Assembly (NCBI GenBank): GCA_002633005.1 | Contig: NMRA01000071.1 | Span: forward strand, 895,860-946,793 | Direction of reading: 5' to 3' | DNA length: 50,934 nt | DNA from: Phoronis australis | Taxonomy: Eukaryota > Phoronida > Phoronidae | Shown: in pieces, positions 1-14,300 of the stretch | Layout of the letters: each line of letters begins with the position of its first letter | Position numbering within the stretch: the stretch's first letter is position 1 | The notes under the pieces: generated by a model | Databases searched by the model: none | Told to the model about the DNA's origin: nothing | Seen by the model: only the letters and a program-made list of their open reading frames with translations | Program-made: the position numbers and the translations under genes

Positions 1-104
1 TTTTTTGTTTTTTTTCTTAATCCGCCCGCTTTATTGTTATCAAAAGGTCCACAACAACATCAGGAATTCGAGCCCCCCATATAGGAGGCTGGGTGCGCGC
101 ATGT
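1..104. repeat. Poly-T plus one end of dispersed repeat family C
   Basis: The window opens with a T-rich run. At about 66-104 there is a terminal motif (TTCGAGCCCCCCAT, then AGGCTGGGTGCGCGCATG) that recurs at 20222-20424, 26242-26494 (inverted) and 29786-29837. I read it as one end of a small dispersed element cut by the window edge. Confidence 0.5.
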
Positions 105-1311
105 TTATTGCCATTCTGTAGTTTAAAAAATTACCGCAATCATATTCGTTCTCTTTCATTTCATTTCCGAATGTTTAAAGTGCAATCTAGTTTTCCATTC
201 TACCAAACGGATGCCAGTGTGGTACTTGAAACGCTCGTTTTTACTGGAACTTTGCGCTATTTTGTTGGGTTTTTGCTCAGCGTGATCAACTGTGTTTAAA
301 TGAGTCTCTTAAAGCGTGTGGAACACCACACACAGACAAGTGCAACGTTACCTACGTGAAAACTTCACCTATGAATGGAGTGGAAACCGTTCACATGAAA
401 TTGTCACGACACCTCTTACACCTCAAGTTCCACTTACTGTACTAGTTGGTATGCCGGCCATTAGCTTCGAACTTTAGGCAAGAGTTCACACTCAACACTT
501 CTCAGCTCCTTACTAAATTGCTATATGACCACTTGCATGAAGGGCGGATTCTTCTTGATTGTTGCTGGCCGTCTTCGTAATTCTGAGTCTGACATGTTTG
601 ACCTGTCTGTTGTAGTTTCCAGGTGATGATAGTGTTCAGCTCTTAAACTGCTGGTTTTTAGTTGGTGTTTGATGTAGCTGACCTCATTTGCAGTAATCCG
701 TTTCCGATATCAGAGGTGGCTAGTTTGTTGTCTAACTAACACCACTTGCTCTTTGCCATGGCTGAGGAACTTTGACTTTAATGTCACCAGGCTGATATCT
801 CTCGCGTGCCGAATACTAATTTTTTGTTCCATACTCGGTTTTAACTGGTCCTTCTGTAAGCTTCTGCATGCGGTGTTTTCTTTGAGGAAATTCTGTTCAA
901 ATCATACGAAATACGAAGCGATTTTTGGGTTACGAGTTCACAATGTGGAGCTGCGTCCCGGCTGGACTAGAGCTAGTCCTCAACCACCAGCAAGCATACT
1001 GCCAACACTTAAGTTTCACTCTGGAAGCACCGCGTAACCTGAGATTAACGTTTTTTGATGAACTGATGGCCAGGAGAATCCAAAACTTATTCTCTATTAA
1101 GAAAACTCTCACTGTATTGACTACTGTAATTCCGACGAAATCAAAGGAGATAAGAGCGGTTAGTTCCTAGCATCAAACTCATAGAAAAATGCAGCGAACA
1201 ACACTTAAAGCTGGGATGGACAACTTGGTTTGCACATTCAAATTGAATGATAACCAGGAAGAATTCATCGAAAAAGCAATACTTCCACAAGGAAAGGGTA
1301 CGGAAAAAGGA

Positions 1312-1440
1312 GATCATACTCAGCAAACGCTGTGCCCTTCTCGTCTACACGAAGCAGATCATACTCGGCAAACGCTTTGCCCTTCACGTCTACATGAAGT
1401 AGATAATACTCAGCAAACGCTGTGCCCTTCACGTTTTTTA
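1312..1440. repeat. 45-bp tandem repeat, about 2.9 copies
   Basis: The unit starts GATCATACTCAGCAAACGCT and runs 45 bp, with a few substitutions between copies. Because 45 is a multiple of three, a frame stays open across it (recurring TLCPSR), but nothing else suggests a protein. Confidence 0.75.
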
Positions 1441-2471
1441 TGAACTCAATAAAACTGGTTAGCACATGCAAGACATTTAAAAAAGAAAATAATGCTGTAG
1501 GTAGCTCAGAAACCTTGAGATGAGAGTACTGAGTAAAATAAAAGGAAAGACAGATACAAGGAAAAGAAGAACGTCATCTATCAAATCCGCTAAGATTGTG
1601 GTTACTCCCATAACAACGATGAACTAAGGACATTGGATATGAGGATTGCTGAACACAAGAAATGTCGCAAGGAAGCCACACTATTTAATGTGTAGCATGT
1701 TGTGGCATGTGTATTGAAAGGGCCACAACATCTAAAAGGGTAACACCCAGATACTTGACAGTGAAACAGTATAGACTAAAATTAAGATCTAGGAAGCTAT
1801 GAATGAAGCTATGTGACAACGTCTTCAGGAAGACTAGCAACCTGCCAACCAACACGCGGCTTCCCTTTTAGGAAATAAGTGGTCTAGCGGCGAGAAAGCT
1901 GGACTGTCAAGCGAAATATCCATGGACCAAATCCCATTGCGCACCAGGAAACGTATAATTAGATAGCGCAATATAAGTACAACAAACCATCGTGCTGGTT
2001 CTTTTTAAGAACTCTGTAACGCCAGAAGATGACAGGAGAAATGACCGACCGGAACGTCGTGTCAATGTAGCACGATACAGGTTGGTTTAAATGGACCAAC
2101 GTACTTTACAATTGATCTTATTTTATCTCCGCCGTAAGTAGGTTTCACAAAACCATTACACTTGTGTGTATAAAGTCAACAAATCAACGGACGAATAAAT
2201 TACGTTGCATTAGCGCAATCTCACGTGTTCTCAAAAAACTTGCAATTGGTCTTACAAAACGACAATCGGCATCCTAAAGTGCAACAAATTTTGAATTGAA
2301 GGAGACAACAATTCATGAAAAAGACGGTCTTGCATGCGAGTATTTGCGTTATTTTAGATCATTGTGCTCATATTTTTACAAATAAGAATGATTAAAAAAT
2401 TGCCCCAAGCCTACACATACTCTTTTGCTTGATCGTAATTTATAATAAAACACTATTATTTCAACCATTTC

Positions 2472-2543
2472 TATGATATGAATGGTTGCTCTCAATCCAT
2501 ACAGTTCTATAACATGAATGGTGGCTCTCAATCCATACAGTTG
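2472..2543. repeat. Two-copy direct repeat, about 42 bp
   Basis: The block containing CTCTCAATCCATACAGTT occurs twice in a row, each time preceded by ATGAATGGT. Confidence 0.7.
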
Positions 2544-3102
2544 ATAATATACAATCCTGACGTTTATGATGCTTTCTTAGCACTGGTCAATTATATATGA
2601 CTAAAAGAGGCTTTCCGAGAATTGTGAGTAATTAACATTGATTATCATCTTGATACGACTTCATGTCAACCAAAGGGCATGTGTGTGTAGACCTAGTATC
2701 TGTGCTGTGACTCTGGCATGTTCTCAGGATGTTCAACTACAATGGACGATCTTTGAATCAGGGCAAGGTCGAGACCCGAGTGGAACAGTTACAATGTACA
2801 TGTACACCGACATGCAGTACAATCCAAAAGTAGTGAGACAAAGCCACGTAAGGTTCTCCATCATGACGGCTGGCTGGATGCCAAAATTAACTGCGAGAGT
2901 CTTTCCTCATGACCGTCAACTAAGGAGCAGTATCAGCATAATTAATATGATGCCTTAACCTCCGTGGACTTTATGAAAACTGTCGCACAAAATACTATTG
3001 CCTCTTAGCATTTTTGACGTTCACGCAGTTAGCCGTCATGACGGGAAAACGGTATTTTGTCTGATTACTTTTCTCTCATACAATGCATGATCAGCCAGTT
3101 TG

Positions 3103-3215
3103 CACAGATAACTGTGTTCACTTATCGGGTGACGGCTATCGCACAGATTATAGTGTTCACGTATCCGTGACGGCTATCGCAGAGATTACAGTGTTCACGT
3201 AATGGTGTCACGCAA
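3103..3215. repeat. 38-40 bp tandem repeat, under 3 copies
   Basis: The words GTGTTCAC and GTGACGGCTATCGCA recur at intervals of about 38-40 bp with small differences. Confidence 0.7.
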
Positions 3216-3757
3216 TAACATATTTAGGGTAGTCACCTACAGTATAGCGCCCTGATCGTTCGTGTTCGTAGGGGTGAAAAAGAATGCTCACCTCGCCTCC
3301 CTTGAACCTGTTTGGAGCTCGGTTTGTGAAATAGTGGCCTTCTTTCGGTCGACCGTCGCAACAGCACTGTTCTAGTCACGTGCAATCACCAAAATGTAAA
3401 GACGTAAAGTAGATCTCGTAACCCTGCTCAATGCCAAATAATGCCAAGTGAATCAGCAACATTGCATGCAAATTAAGATAAGATTTGGAAAATATCTGTT
3501 TCGATTTAAGGAAGTTCAACACAGATCTGCAGTTGGGTTTTTGAACATATCTGCGAAAATATGATAATAACTGAATTAGCAAAAAATCGTTACATCTGCA
3601 CACACGTGTACATGTCGAGAGGGTGATCCTGGGGGAAAACGGTTAAATTTACATGGGTGAAAGTGATACCTAAATAAATTCATGATTGAATTCCTGTCAA
3701 AAACAGGTTAACATCGTTACAGGATTTCAGTTCTGTGATTAACGATTTTAGATAAAT

Positions 3758-3826
3758 TTCCCTCTGTGTTGCACTATACTTCCCGCTGTGTTGCACTATA
3801 TTTACCGCTGTGTTGCACTATATTTC
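3758..3826. repeat. 25-bp tandem repeat, three copies
   Basis: Three near-identical units, each containing GCTGTGTTGCACTATA or a one-base variant. Confidence 0.8.
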
Positions 3827-5168
3827 AATTAATTGATGGTGTTTGCAATGTGAAATAAGATCAGGTTTTTGTAACTGGTGTGGATAATCTAACGGAAAAA
3901 TTTCTTCTTTACGTCACATTAAGTTCGGTGGTGGACAATGTACTCTGCAGCCTTTTTAAGTGCAAAAAAGCACCTATCAGGTTAGAGAACTCAGGTGACT
4001 TTCAAAATAAAAAAACAATGAATACAGCCAGTAACGTATTTTCGTCTGGCACGACGTCGACGCCCGCTGAAGGCCGGGCGTGGCTAACGGACCGCTTTCG
4101 ACATGGACACGGACGATCATGGGTGACTACATTGTAGTTGCTACGGTGTGAACAGTCACAGTAATCGGTTTGATTATTTGCAAGATGACGAGGATTATTG
4201 AAACAGGCGCCTGATTCCTTGCGTTGGCGTAGTTTTTCACCTAGTAACATAATCATGTGTAATTTTGTAGTAGAGAACCAAACACCATTAACGAGTAACA
4301 CGACAGCGCCGTCTGTTGAGCCAACCACTGAAGCAGGTAAACAATTTGACTGACTACCCATACGAAGCTTGGATTTCCATTAGTTCAAGAAGTTTTAAAT
4401 TTTTATTTTGGCTGAGTATACACACGTTATCAATAGAGAAGAAGTTAGACCGATCATGCGGAGTATTTATCGCATGAACTCTTAAGTAACGACAACAATA
4501 TCTTCTACAATCAGCTTGTTTTCAACATAGAGTAAGAATTATGATTCAATGATGTAAATATAGTATCGAGTTGCATTTCACCATGTTACTGAGCAACGGG
4601 TGATGGATTCCTCAAATATTGTTAACTATTTCCTATCCCGGGACGCACCATGTGCTTCATAACAGCGCCTATAGGTTTAAAACACGTAGTCATTGTTTTT
4701 GGTAAAATAAGTTTTCTTGAAAATAGGCATTGGATAAAATGGATGAATAGTTTCGTTATCGCTTATATTTTCTCATCCAAAAATTTCGCATTACCGGTAT
4801 ATTTCGATTTTAATAAGTCTTATTTCTTCAAATATCAAAACTGCAAACTCTGGACTTACATGTATGTAACATTCTTGTTGTCGACTGAATTTGAGGATTT
4901 ACTCTACAAAGTTTTCAAATGGAGGTCGGGGCTACTTTTTCTTTCAGTTGAAATCCAGGCCCTCTCTGCAATGGAGTGTACTGAACAAATGCTTTGTTTA
5001 CATGGTTCCTTGTGTACATGGCATTGATAAAGGTATTTAAAGTAGAAAGTCGCAATGTGATTACTTATTCAAGTAACAGCCGCAAGGACGGACTGTGGTT
5101 GAAGATGAGCTAATGTAATTATTTCTGCCCATAAAAGAGTGCTGTCTTACATGTTTAACATCTGTCAG

Positions 5169-5399
5169 GCCTACCAGGATACACGGCACAGCCCGGCTAT
5201 TGTGATGACATCTACGTCCTCTTCGCCGCCATTGATAACACGTCAAGCCCGCAAGAGTGCGCCAAAATCTGTGATAACATACCCAAACTTTGCAAAGGAT
5301 TCGTCATGACACAGAATTCGCTGTGTAAACCGATACACGCCGTTTGCAAGGGGAAAATCTTATACAGTGAAAACAACGAACATACATTGTACATCAGAG
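5169..5399 (+). CDS. Channel exon: PAN/apple-like cysteine domain
   Basis: The exon runs from the acceptor CTGTCAG to the donor GTATAA, phase 1 at both ends. It encodes about 76 residues with a PAN/apple-like pattern: GYCDDIYVLF, QECAKICDN, LCKGFVMT, SLCKP, VCKGK, ending TLYIR. A symmetric 1-1 exon fits a shuffled extracellular domain. It splices in frame to 6407. It could belong to a separate upstream gene. Confidence 0.6.
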
Positions 5400-8300
5400 G
5401 TATAATACTCATATAAGTTGTCGGGCATAGGCACTAGTTTGTGGAAGGTGAAGGTCGCATTCGAATGGGAGTCTTGGCTTTAGGGGTAATTACTCCGGCA
5501 ATAGCTAGTTCTAATACTCAATTCACCACTTTATTGAGTGTTTATAATTCCGGCGCATCGTTTACGAAATATTTTGTTAATTTCAAGTACGTCATGTGTG
5601 CAATCGAGTGAGATTTATTTTAGATGGTCATGCTTCTATAGTGCACTTTATGTTTTAGGTAAAAGGTGTTTCATTATGATCGTCTACACACACTTTTTGT
5701 TTCCAACGGCGTCTCCCAGCATTGGCTTCATTTAAAAATGGTTTAAATGTGCCATGGTTCGGGCGCTTCGTCCCGCTTCATCCCAAATGCATGCACATTA
5801 CGGAAGGCAATCACGAGCTCAGTGCTTAATGTTCTATAGATTACTTCTTCAGAGAATGTTAGTTTGCGCCTCCTCGTGGACTAAGCCGGAAGTTTGTCAC
5901 TAACTCCCGGTGTTTACTGGTACTAACCTGAGGGAACTAAAGATGAGATGCAACGTTTTAACTGGCTTGAAAAACAGTGCAGCTGTTACTCTTGTGCTGG
6001 CAATTGATTCAGAAGTGCATTAACATTGTGTTACAGAAAACTAAAAAATACAGGGTGTCATAAACTATTGATGGTGACTCATCAATTTACTTCTTACAGC
6101 TGCATGTCGCTCCTTTAAGCAGAATGAAAACGATAATCCGCGAAAGCTGCCTTCCACTTTCAAAAATTGGGTCTCGTAGTTTCCTTGCAATGCTACTATT
6201 CCAGTTCCGTAGCGAAAATGAATATCGAAACCGTCATCAAAAATGCTTTAGAGTTCATTTAGATCGGCCAACTTCGGAACTTGTGAATTTGAGTATGGCG
6301 CAGCTACTCCAGTTGACTTTACTTGGTAACGGAAATGAAACCCTATCACCGTAAGGACAATTCTGACATTGATTTGCAAAGCTTAATTCGATTTTCGTTT
6401 CTTTAGACAGCAAAAAGCGATATGCAGTTTTAAATAAGTTTAAAGTGAAGATGTTGTACGCTCATGACAATATTCTTGAGAAGCTAAACCGTGAGTGATA
6501 TTTTGAGTCACACTGAACTATGAACTGTGTCATGCAATGTTGCACAAGTGTTTCTTTGAATCATTTGATTGCTGTAGCCTGGGTATCCTGACCACCAATA
6601 TAATTGTTATGGTCAGAGTGTCCTGGTATCGCCAGTCTATACCTCACCGGTATATCGATCCAGTCATTCAATGTTAGAGTAATTATGTTTTGGCGACGTC
6701 TTGACATGAACCAGAAGAGAACCTGGGACCACTTGCGTGTTGTAGATTGAATACTGGACTAGAAAACATACACGTAGAGGTCGAATATGGACGTTTTCAG
6801 TTGTACCCAGAATTTCTGCTACGCCAGTGCATAAGAGCTTTGTTATACAGTTTACATGTCACTATTTAGGAGAAATTTCTGTTTTAGATCGTCGTCGTAG
6901 GAGGAGTATTGATTTAACAGAGGTAAGTATTGATAAAAATGCTACAAGAATGTAATGAGTTTCAGGCTGCAACAACGTTCTATAGAAAGATTCATAGAAT
7001 ACTCGCACAGTCGCGCTATCTCCTTCACCCAATTTGAAAGATGGCGTGAATTCAACATCATTATTTGCGGTGAATAAATATCGTATTTAATTTTGAAAAA
7101 TATCATTTATTGTTCAACAACGCCATTGATACGTGTTGTTTTAAGATATAATTAGAGGAAGCGTTTTTACTCAAGAGCGATCTCATCAAACTTCTCATTT
7201 CACTTTGCACAAGTGCCATTATCTACAGGATCAGTAGAGTGAACTTATCCGGCGAACATTTTTAACCGATATCAACAGGTATAAATTAACATGTTATATT
7301 AATTAAAACTAGAATTCTTGTGATTCCCTGCAACTGTTCTACTGTACGGGGCACATGTAAAATTTAATCGCTCTTTCTGCTTCGTCTATGGATGAAATTT
7401 GAAATTACATGTAATATCTGTATTACACTCTGTCAACATGACAACAACTTTATTTTGGTAATCTATTAAAAGTGCTGGTTTAGGTGTAGTTTTGGCAGTG
7501 CAACAACTTAACAGCAGACCCAATAGAATGATGCTAAATATGACATAAGTTACGAATCGTGATCAAAAGACACATATGAAGAACGTTCAATGTGTGTACA
7601 AGTAACCAACAGGTTGTCAAATCATGCAGCACCCGCTTATTGTAATTTCCGAAAATTTTCATAATTGCAGGCAACTCAAATATTGCGGGACAAGCGAGAT
7701 ACCCTTACAAATCAGGTATGTGCATGTTATTCTACAAGTATGTGTTGTAGAAAGTACCTGACGAATGCATGTCCAACATGTACGACAACGAAGACAGGCA
7801 ATACGTTGCCATAAAGGCCTATGGTTAAATATTTTTTAAAAAAAATGATGACATGTAACAGGCAAAACAAGCATGTCGGTCGACTGCAAGTTGATTTTCA
7901 TGTAGCACAGTATAGATATGTCCAGTACAGATATGTCCAGTACAGATATGCCCAGTACAGATATGGCAAGTACAGATATGCCCAGTACAGATATGGCAAG
8001 TACAGATATGTCCACTACAGATATGCCCAGTACAGATATACCCAGTACAGATATGCTCAGTACAGATATGGCACGTACAGATATGCTCAGTACATATACA
8101 TGTATGTCCAGTACAGATATGCTCAGTACATATACATGTATGTACAGTACAGATATGCCCAGTACAGATATAGCACGTTCAGATGTGCAGTATGCAAGTC
8201 GTACGTAATCATTCTAATCTTCTGACAAATCTCCATCGGCTACTTTAAGGCATTGTGATTTTCCAAACTTATAAAAGTTTCAATAACGATTTTTCTTAAT

Positions 8301-11300
8301 TGTGGAAACTGATTCCTAAAGAATTTCGCGCAGCTATATACATGTACATGTATGAATGTCTTGGGCCGACAACTGAGATACCGGATGTCTAAACGAAGAC
8401 TTTAAAACAGAATTTAATTACTGATATTTATTTATTTTTGTTTGGGGAACTCGAAATATGACACACGAATCCTTGAGTGTTGACCATAAAATAGTTCAAA
8501 CTTGAAGTTACCAGCAGCTTAGGTTTTCTAGAAACCAGTGTTTACAGAACAAAAACATTTTTACTTGATTTATTACTTACAATTGTGCTGTGATTATACA
8601 ATCATCAAAGAATCAGAAATTTTGCACGTATTTTCTGGGTGTAATTGCTCACGCATACGGTGGGTTATAATGGACAATTGCTCTTCTAAAACGGCAGTGT
8701 GAAAGTACATGTACTTGACGAAGGATGACGATACTGTACATATCACTATCCTGTACTTTCGGCAGACAACGCCCAGCTACACCGACTACACACTTCGACG
8801 CAAGTACTCGCAGGAATATGCCAAACTTCCGCCACGTGATCGCGTGGCTTTGGCTCATCAAGAGGAGGACTTCATAGTTGGTTGTTCCTGGAATGGCGAA
8901 GATTGTGATATGTCGTAAATATCTTTTGTTTTCGTTTCTGTATTCCTTTACTTGGTTTGGCGCGGAATTGCATACCCCAAAGACTAGTGTTAGCACGCAC
9001 GTGTGCTTGTCATATTTGGCAAATATCTATGTCAGTGAGTTTTACATTATTTTCATTTTCATAAAGTAGCCTGGCACCAAAAACAATGTATTGCACATCA
9101 ATTCAGCAGGAATAGTTCCATGACGCAACACTCCGTTCTTTTACCTGACACTGTGAGACATGTAAATGTGCAAGAATTAACCTGTGACGTCAAATTACAA
9201 ATACAATTGTATTCCACGTACGCCAATCTTGGTACACATCAGATTGATCGCCTGAGTTTCTAGTTTTCTTCAACAATACGCCAAAGAACGATGCGAAAGC
9301 CTCATGGGCACATTAAATTATCGAACAAAACAGTTGTCTTGTATTCAAAATGGCTGACACTCTAGTATTTGCCGGTGAATTTCCTGCTAAGCGCGCAGCA
9401 AAATATTTGCTTTTTGGCGGTATATTGCGGACCACAAATTAAACGTTTTTTGATTGTGATGAAAGAGAACCTGTGCGGTGTACTGTAATTTTGAGTCGAC
9501 AAATCGCTCCGGCTTTGAGATACAAAACTCGTTATCACTAAGATACCTTCTAGGAATGTCCCGATGTGTGAAGTAACTTTTTGGAATGTGAGCGCGATCT
9601 TAGCGCTCGACGCGCCGAAATTTTTCTCGAACACTGTTTCCCAACACCAGACTAATAGCGTACCCGAAACCGAACCACAGGATTGTCCATGTTGTGTGTC
9701 AGTTCTGTCTGAATGGCCTTTTAAGACGCTGCAATTGGACTGGGGTACTCACCTAGTCATCCCTGGTGTCGGTCGCGGTAGAATATTTCGATGCAATCTT
9801 CAAAATTCCCGATTCAAAAATGTCCGCATCGCAACACAGTAATGCATGTAAAGGGATTCCAGAAAAACATGGTTTTATTTTCGGCTTCTCACACATCATA
9901 CTGTCGGCCATATTGAAATCCAAAATGGCATCCACATTAAGGGTCAAATCACGTGTTTCACAGGTTTTTGAAAGAGTGCAAAACTTACATCTGGCGTCAA
10001 ATTTCCACACTTTCTCCAAACAGTGAGGATTCTTACTTACCAGTCGTATAATGGCGTGCAGTCGAGTCCTTGTTTCAGTAATTTCCCATCACTAACCGCT
10101 GAAATGACACCCACCTGGTCTTCTTCAATTACAGTTTGATTACAAGTGAAAAACCGGAAACGCATTATAATGCCTCCATAGGTTTCTAAACATCATTGCA
10201 TTCATCCAAATCACACCCATGTCAATACATAAGCGACTACGAAGTACAAGTGTAACCCCTATACCCGTTAAAATGTCCATTGATGCCCCTCCTCCGTCAG
10301 ACGGCTCATGCCACTCGGAAGCTCTGTTTAAGTAAGTCGTCGTTTTATGTTTTATTCACAGTACCATCTACCAGTTCCAGACTTACAGACTTGGCAACTG
10401 TTTCACGTTTAACCATGGTCGACAGAACACGACCGTGAGGAAGATCAGCAAGTCAGGCCCAGACTACGGTAATGTTTAGTTAACTGAACAACATGAATGA
10501 TAAAATTACTCTGTAAGACAGTCGCTGTGAAACTGTAACCTGTGTAGGTGACTACTTGTAGGGTAATATAACGCTGTGAGACTGTCTTGCGTAGGTGACT
10601 TTGTCTATGGTGACACTCTGATACATCGTACTGAATACATGTAAGTGACTAATGTGGGGCTATGTCCAGAGTAGGTGATTGCATTCATGGTAATACACGG
10701 TGACTACACATAATGCATGCATGGTGATGTGACGATGTGAGGCTTTGCCCAGTGTTGGCGTCTGCATCCATGGTAATATAACGCTGTGAGGCTATATACT
10801 GCGCAGGCGACTATATGTGCAATATATCGCTGTGATTCTATATACTGCGCAGGTGACTGTATATGCAATATATCGCTGTGAATCTATATACTGCGCAGGT
10901 GACTGTATATGCAATATATCGCTGTGAATCTATATACTGCGCAGGTGACTGTATATGCAATAAATCGCTGTGTGTCTACATGTATATACTGCGCAGGTGA
11001 CTGTATATGCAATATATCGCTGTGAATCTATATACTGCGCCGGTGACTGTATGTGCAATATATCGTTGTGAATCTATATACTGGGCAGGTGACTGTATAT
11101 GCAATATATAGCTGTGAGTCTACGGTATATACTGGGCAGGTGACTGTATATGCAATAAATCGCTGTAAGTCTTTAAACTGCGCAGGTGACTGTATATGCA
11201 ATATGTCGTTGTGAATCTACATGTATATACTGGGCAGGTGACTGTATATGCAATATATCGTTGTGAATCTACATGTATATACTGGGCAGGTGACTGTATA

Positions 11301-14300
11301 CGCAATATATCGTTGTGAATCTACATGTATATACTGGGCAGGTGACTGTATACGCAATATATCGTTGTGAATCTACATGTATATACTGCGCAGGTGACTG
11401 TACATGTATGTGCAATACTGATATCGCCGAGACAATGTATTGCGTAGGTAACTTTTTGTACGGTACAATACATGTAGCACTGTAATACTTAGTAGTTGCT
11501 CGAAGATGACTACTTTTATGTTAAAAATTGGTCCAAAATAGTCCAGTCTGCTGTTATTGAACAACTAAATCCTCCCACACTTACAAAATTAACTGCCTAC
11601 GATCCTGGCACGCGTGCATGCAGCTGTCATTTAGTTGAAGCTGGCGCCACAGTTTGACGTGCTTTGAGAAATGACTACAAGTTTATAACGAGAAAGGCGA
11701 GATCACTCAAATCGTTTTGTACTTTGATCGAGCAAGACACTCGCGAAAAAGAAAAATCGCGAGAGAGAAAATGCTCTGGACCTTATTGGAGTAATGTGGC
11801 AAAATATCAGCCATTTAAATGATAGTTTTTGACTGTAATTTTAAATTGTGGATGATAGTCACTGTTTTATACCCATAAGCGAAGATGACTTGCCTCAGAT
11901 TATTGGTTTGCTTCAACTGATCACCGTCCTGTTGTCCTCTAGGGCTTACATTGACTCTCAACATTGAACAGTACGAGTATGTGCCATCCATCACGGACAC
12001 GGCAGGGATACGTGTAGTGATACATTCTAAGGATGTCATGCCCTATCCAGCTAATGACGGAATAACTATTGCGCCGGGATTTGCGTCGAATGTAGGCATT
12101 AAACGAGTAAGTACAGTAGTAAGCATTACACGCATAAAATGCTGTTTTTTGTCACCTTATCGGTTTTAAAATGAATCGATGCTCACATTATCAGTGTTTT
12201 TGTTTGCTGTTTTGTTTTTTGTAATTAGATATGTCCCATTGTAAGTCTTTCATTGCTCCCTTTAATCATATTTAATTACATATAGTGGCGCAATGGCCAA
12301 TCTCACAGCAAAGAGATCCTGATTAAACAACGTTATAAGAAGTAAAAAGAACTTCGTGTTTTTATTAACTATTCAATTACGACTGCAGGTTAGAAACGTT
12401 ATAGGCAAATTTATGTATTTAGTAAATTAGAAACAAAACTATCCATTATCATTTAGGAAAAGTAGAAAACTTGTAAAACCTTTTAAAAACTTTAAAGCAT
12501 TCTGCCATTAATTGAGTGTGACCAATGCCTTTTAAGGAACGTGTAGCAAGACATAAAGATCTGTTCACAACAAAACGACAGTATCAATAACATGATCAAG
12601 TTACATGTCACAACTGAGATCTCCAAAACGCTGTTACAATTTTCAAAATTATTTACTTTTAATTATGTGCAACTCACCAGCCCCTTTAATGCAATAATGG
12701 AACATTTTCAAACAATTACTTTGATCAGAACGTACATGTATTGTAGAAATACAATGCCGACCAGTCTTTTCTGAAGTGTGATATTCTGAAGCTAAGTTTG
12801 AGCATTCTTCTGAGGTCCTACATTAACTAAGACTATCAACGTTCTAGATGTTCTGACATTGCACTGTTTCAGAGGGTAATTATCAGAAAGCCCGATCCTT
12901 ACGGTAACTGCACCAGGCCAGAAGACGCCCTCTACAAGCCCAAATCCTACGGTTATTCTGTCAAGGTAAGAACTGCTCCCTACTGCATCGTTTTTTGTAT
13001 TATAAAAATGCGATTTCTATCAAAAAAGAAAAGTTTCCTGGACCTTTCAAATCAATCCCTGAAATTTAAACATGTCATCTAAGTGTGCGCTTGATTTCAA
13101 AAACGTAATGCAAATAATAATACGGCTTCGGAAATCAGCTCATGAAGTTGTCATTCAAATTCGATTTCATAAAGAGAAAACGACCGTGTGGATGGGTTGT
13201 ACATGTAACTACACTGAAAGGCAGAGCATCTTCATAGTTGTTTCTAATACAAGCATGTTTTCGTTTGAAGGCTTGCTTAATGGATTGCCTCCAACGTTCG
13301 GTGAAGGAGCATTGTGGGTGTCGCTATCCGTCACTGCTGTCTGATGAAGAAGTTACCCGGATGTGTGATGACATGCCTGGAGCTCATGACGGTAACTGTT
13401 GTTTATTAATTTGAACATTGAAATGCTTCCACGTTTAAACTGCACTGCTGTAATCTCCGAGCCCACACTCGCATTACGCTCAGACTCCAAACCTACATGT
13501 ACCGCGCCGCATGCCAGAGTACACATTTCTAAGTTTGCTTCAAGCGTAAATGCAACCAATCACTTTTCGAGTACGGAAATTATTTCCTGAACGGAACTAT
13601 TATCCTTGGGGGAGGGAAGGGGCTGTTACCAAAAACTCGTGTACTGTATGTGTATTCCAATAATTGACTAATTGAAGCGAAACTGCAAATGATTTTTTCA
13701 GATGAGAATTGACCCCTGCACATGCTCCACGGGAGTAGCACTTGTCGTTCACCTACTATTTGAAATAGAACATAAATAATAATAATAATAATAATAATAT
13801 AAATAAATATATATCTTCACTTATAGAGGATAAAAAACAGACCGTGTGAAACTTATCTACCACATGGTTCTCGAAATTACAATAAATAGATAAAAAAATA
13901 AATAAATAAGATGAACAATGATATGTACAGATGAATGAAAAATGAAATAAACAAGTTAATTAATATATACAATTTTTGACATGCATGCAGATATACAGTT
14001 AATTAGATAATAAAAAAGTTATTAAGTTACTTCTAAATGCACGTTTAACAGTAATTGATTTGATACCTAATGGTAAACCATTCCAGGCAATCACTCTTTC
14101 CAACGAAGAAAACGAAGAGACAGTTGTTTTTATTGTCTACCGCCTTTGCACATCCGCTTTGCACAACAGGTTGTAATTTGTGTAAAATTGTGTATTGGTT
14201 GTACTATGACATTCTACAAATTACTTTGGAATTCCTGCAATAAAACATTACCATATCCTGGTACATGTACTCAGATTTTGGTCTATCTTTATGAAAGATT

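Larger units (their letters stand above)
105..5168. other. No recognisable gene; small tandem repeats only
   Basis: I found no exon with a family signature on either strand. The open frames here are short and show no domain. The missing 5' exons of the downstream channel gene (cytoplasmic N-terminus and first transmembrane helix) would be expected in or upstream of this stretch, but I could not identify them. Confidence 0.5.

Noticed and set aside
2638-2958. 106-residue plus-strand frame as a gene
   Set aside because: It starts at a non-ATG codon, has no recognised domain and no consistent splice context. Left unannotated.
4002-4361. 119-residue minus-strand frame and the overlapping plus-strand frame in a GC-richer patch
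   Set aside because: No domain on either strand and the two frames overlap. The patch could be promoter-like, but nothing confirms it.
7821-8225. Open frames with repeated YRYAQYRYG-type residues
   Set aside because: They are produced by the 15-bp minisatellite. Another frame is equally open, and there is no start context or flanking domain.
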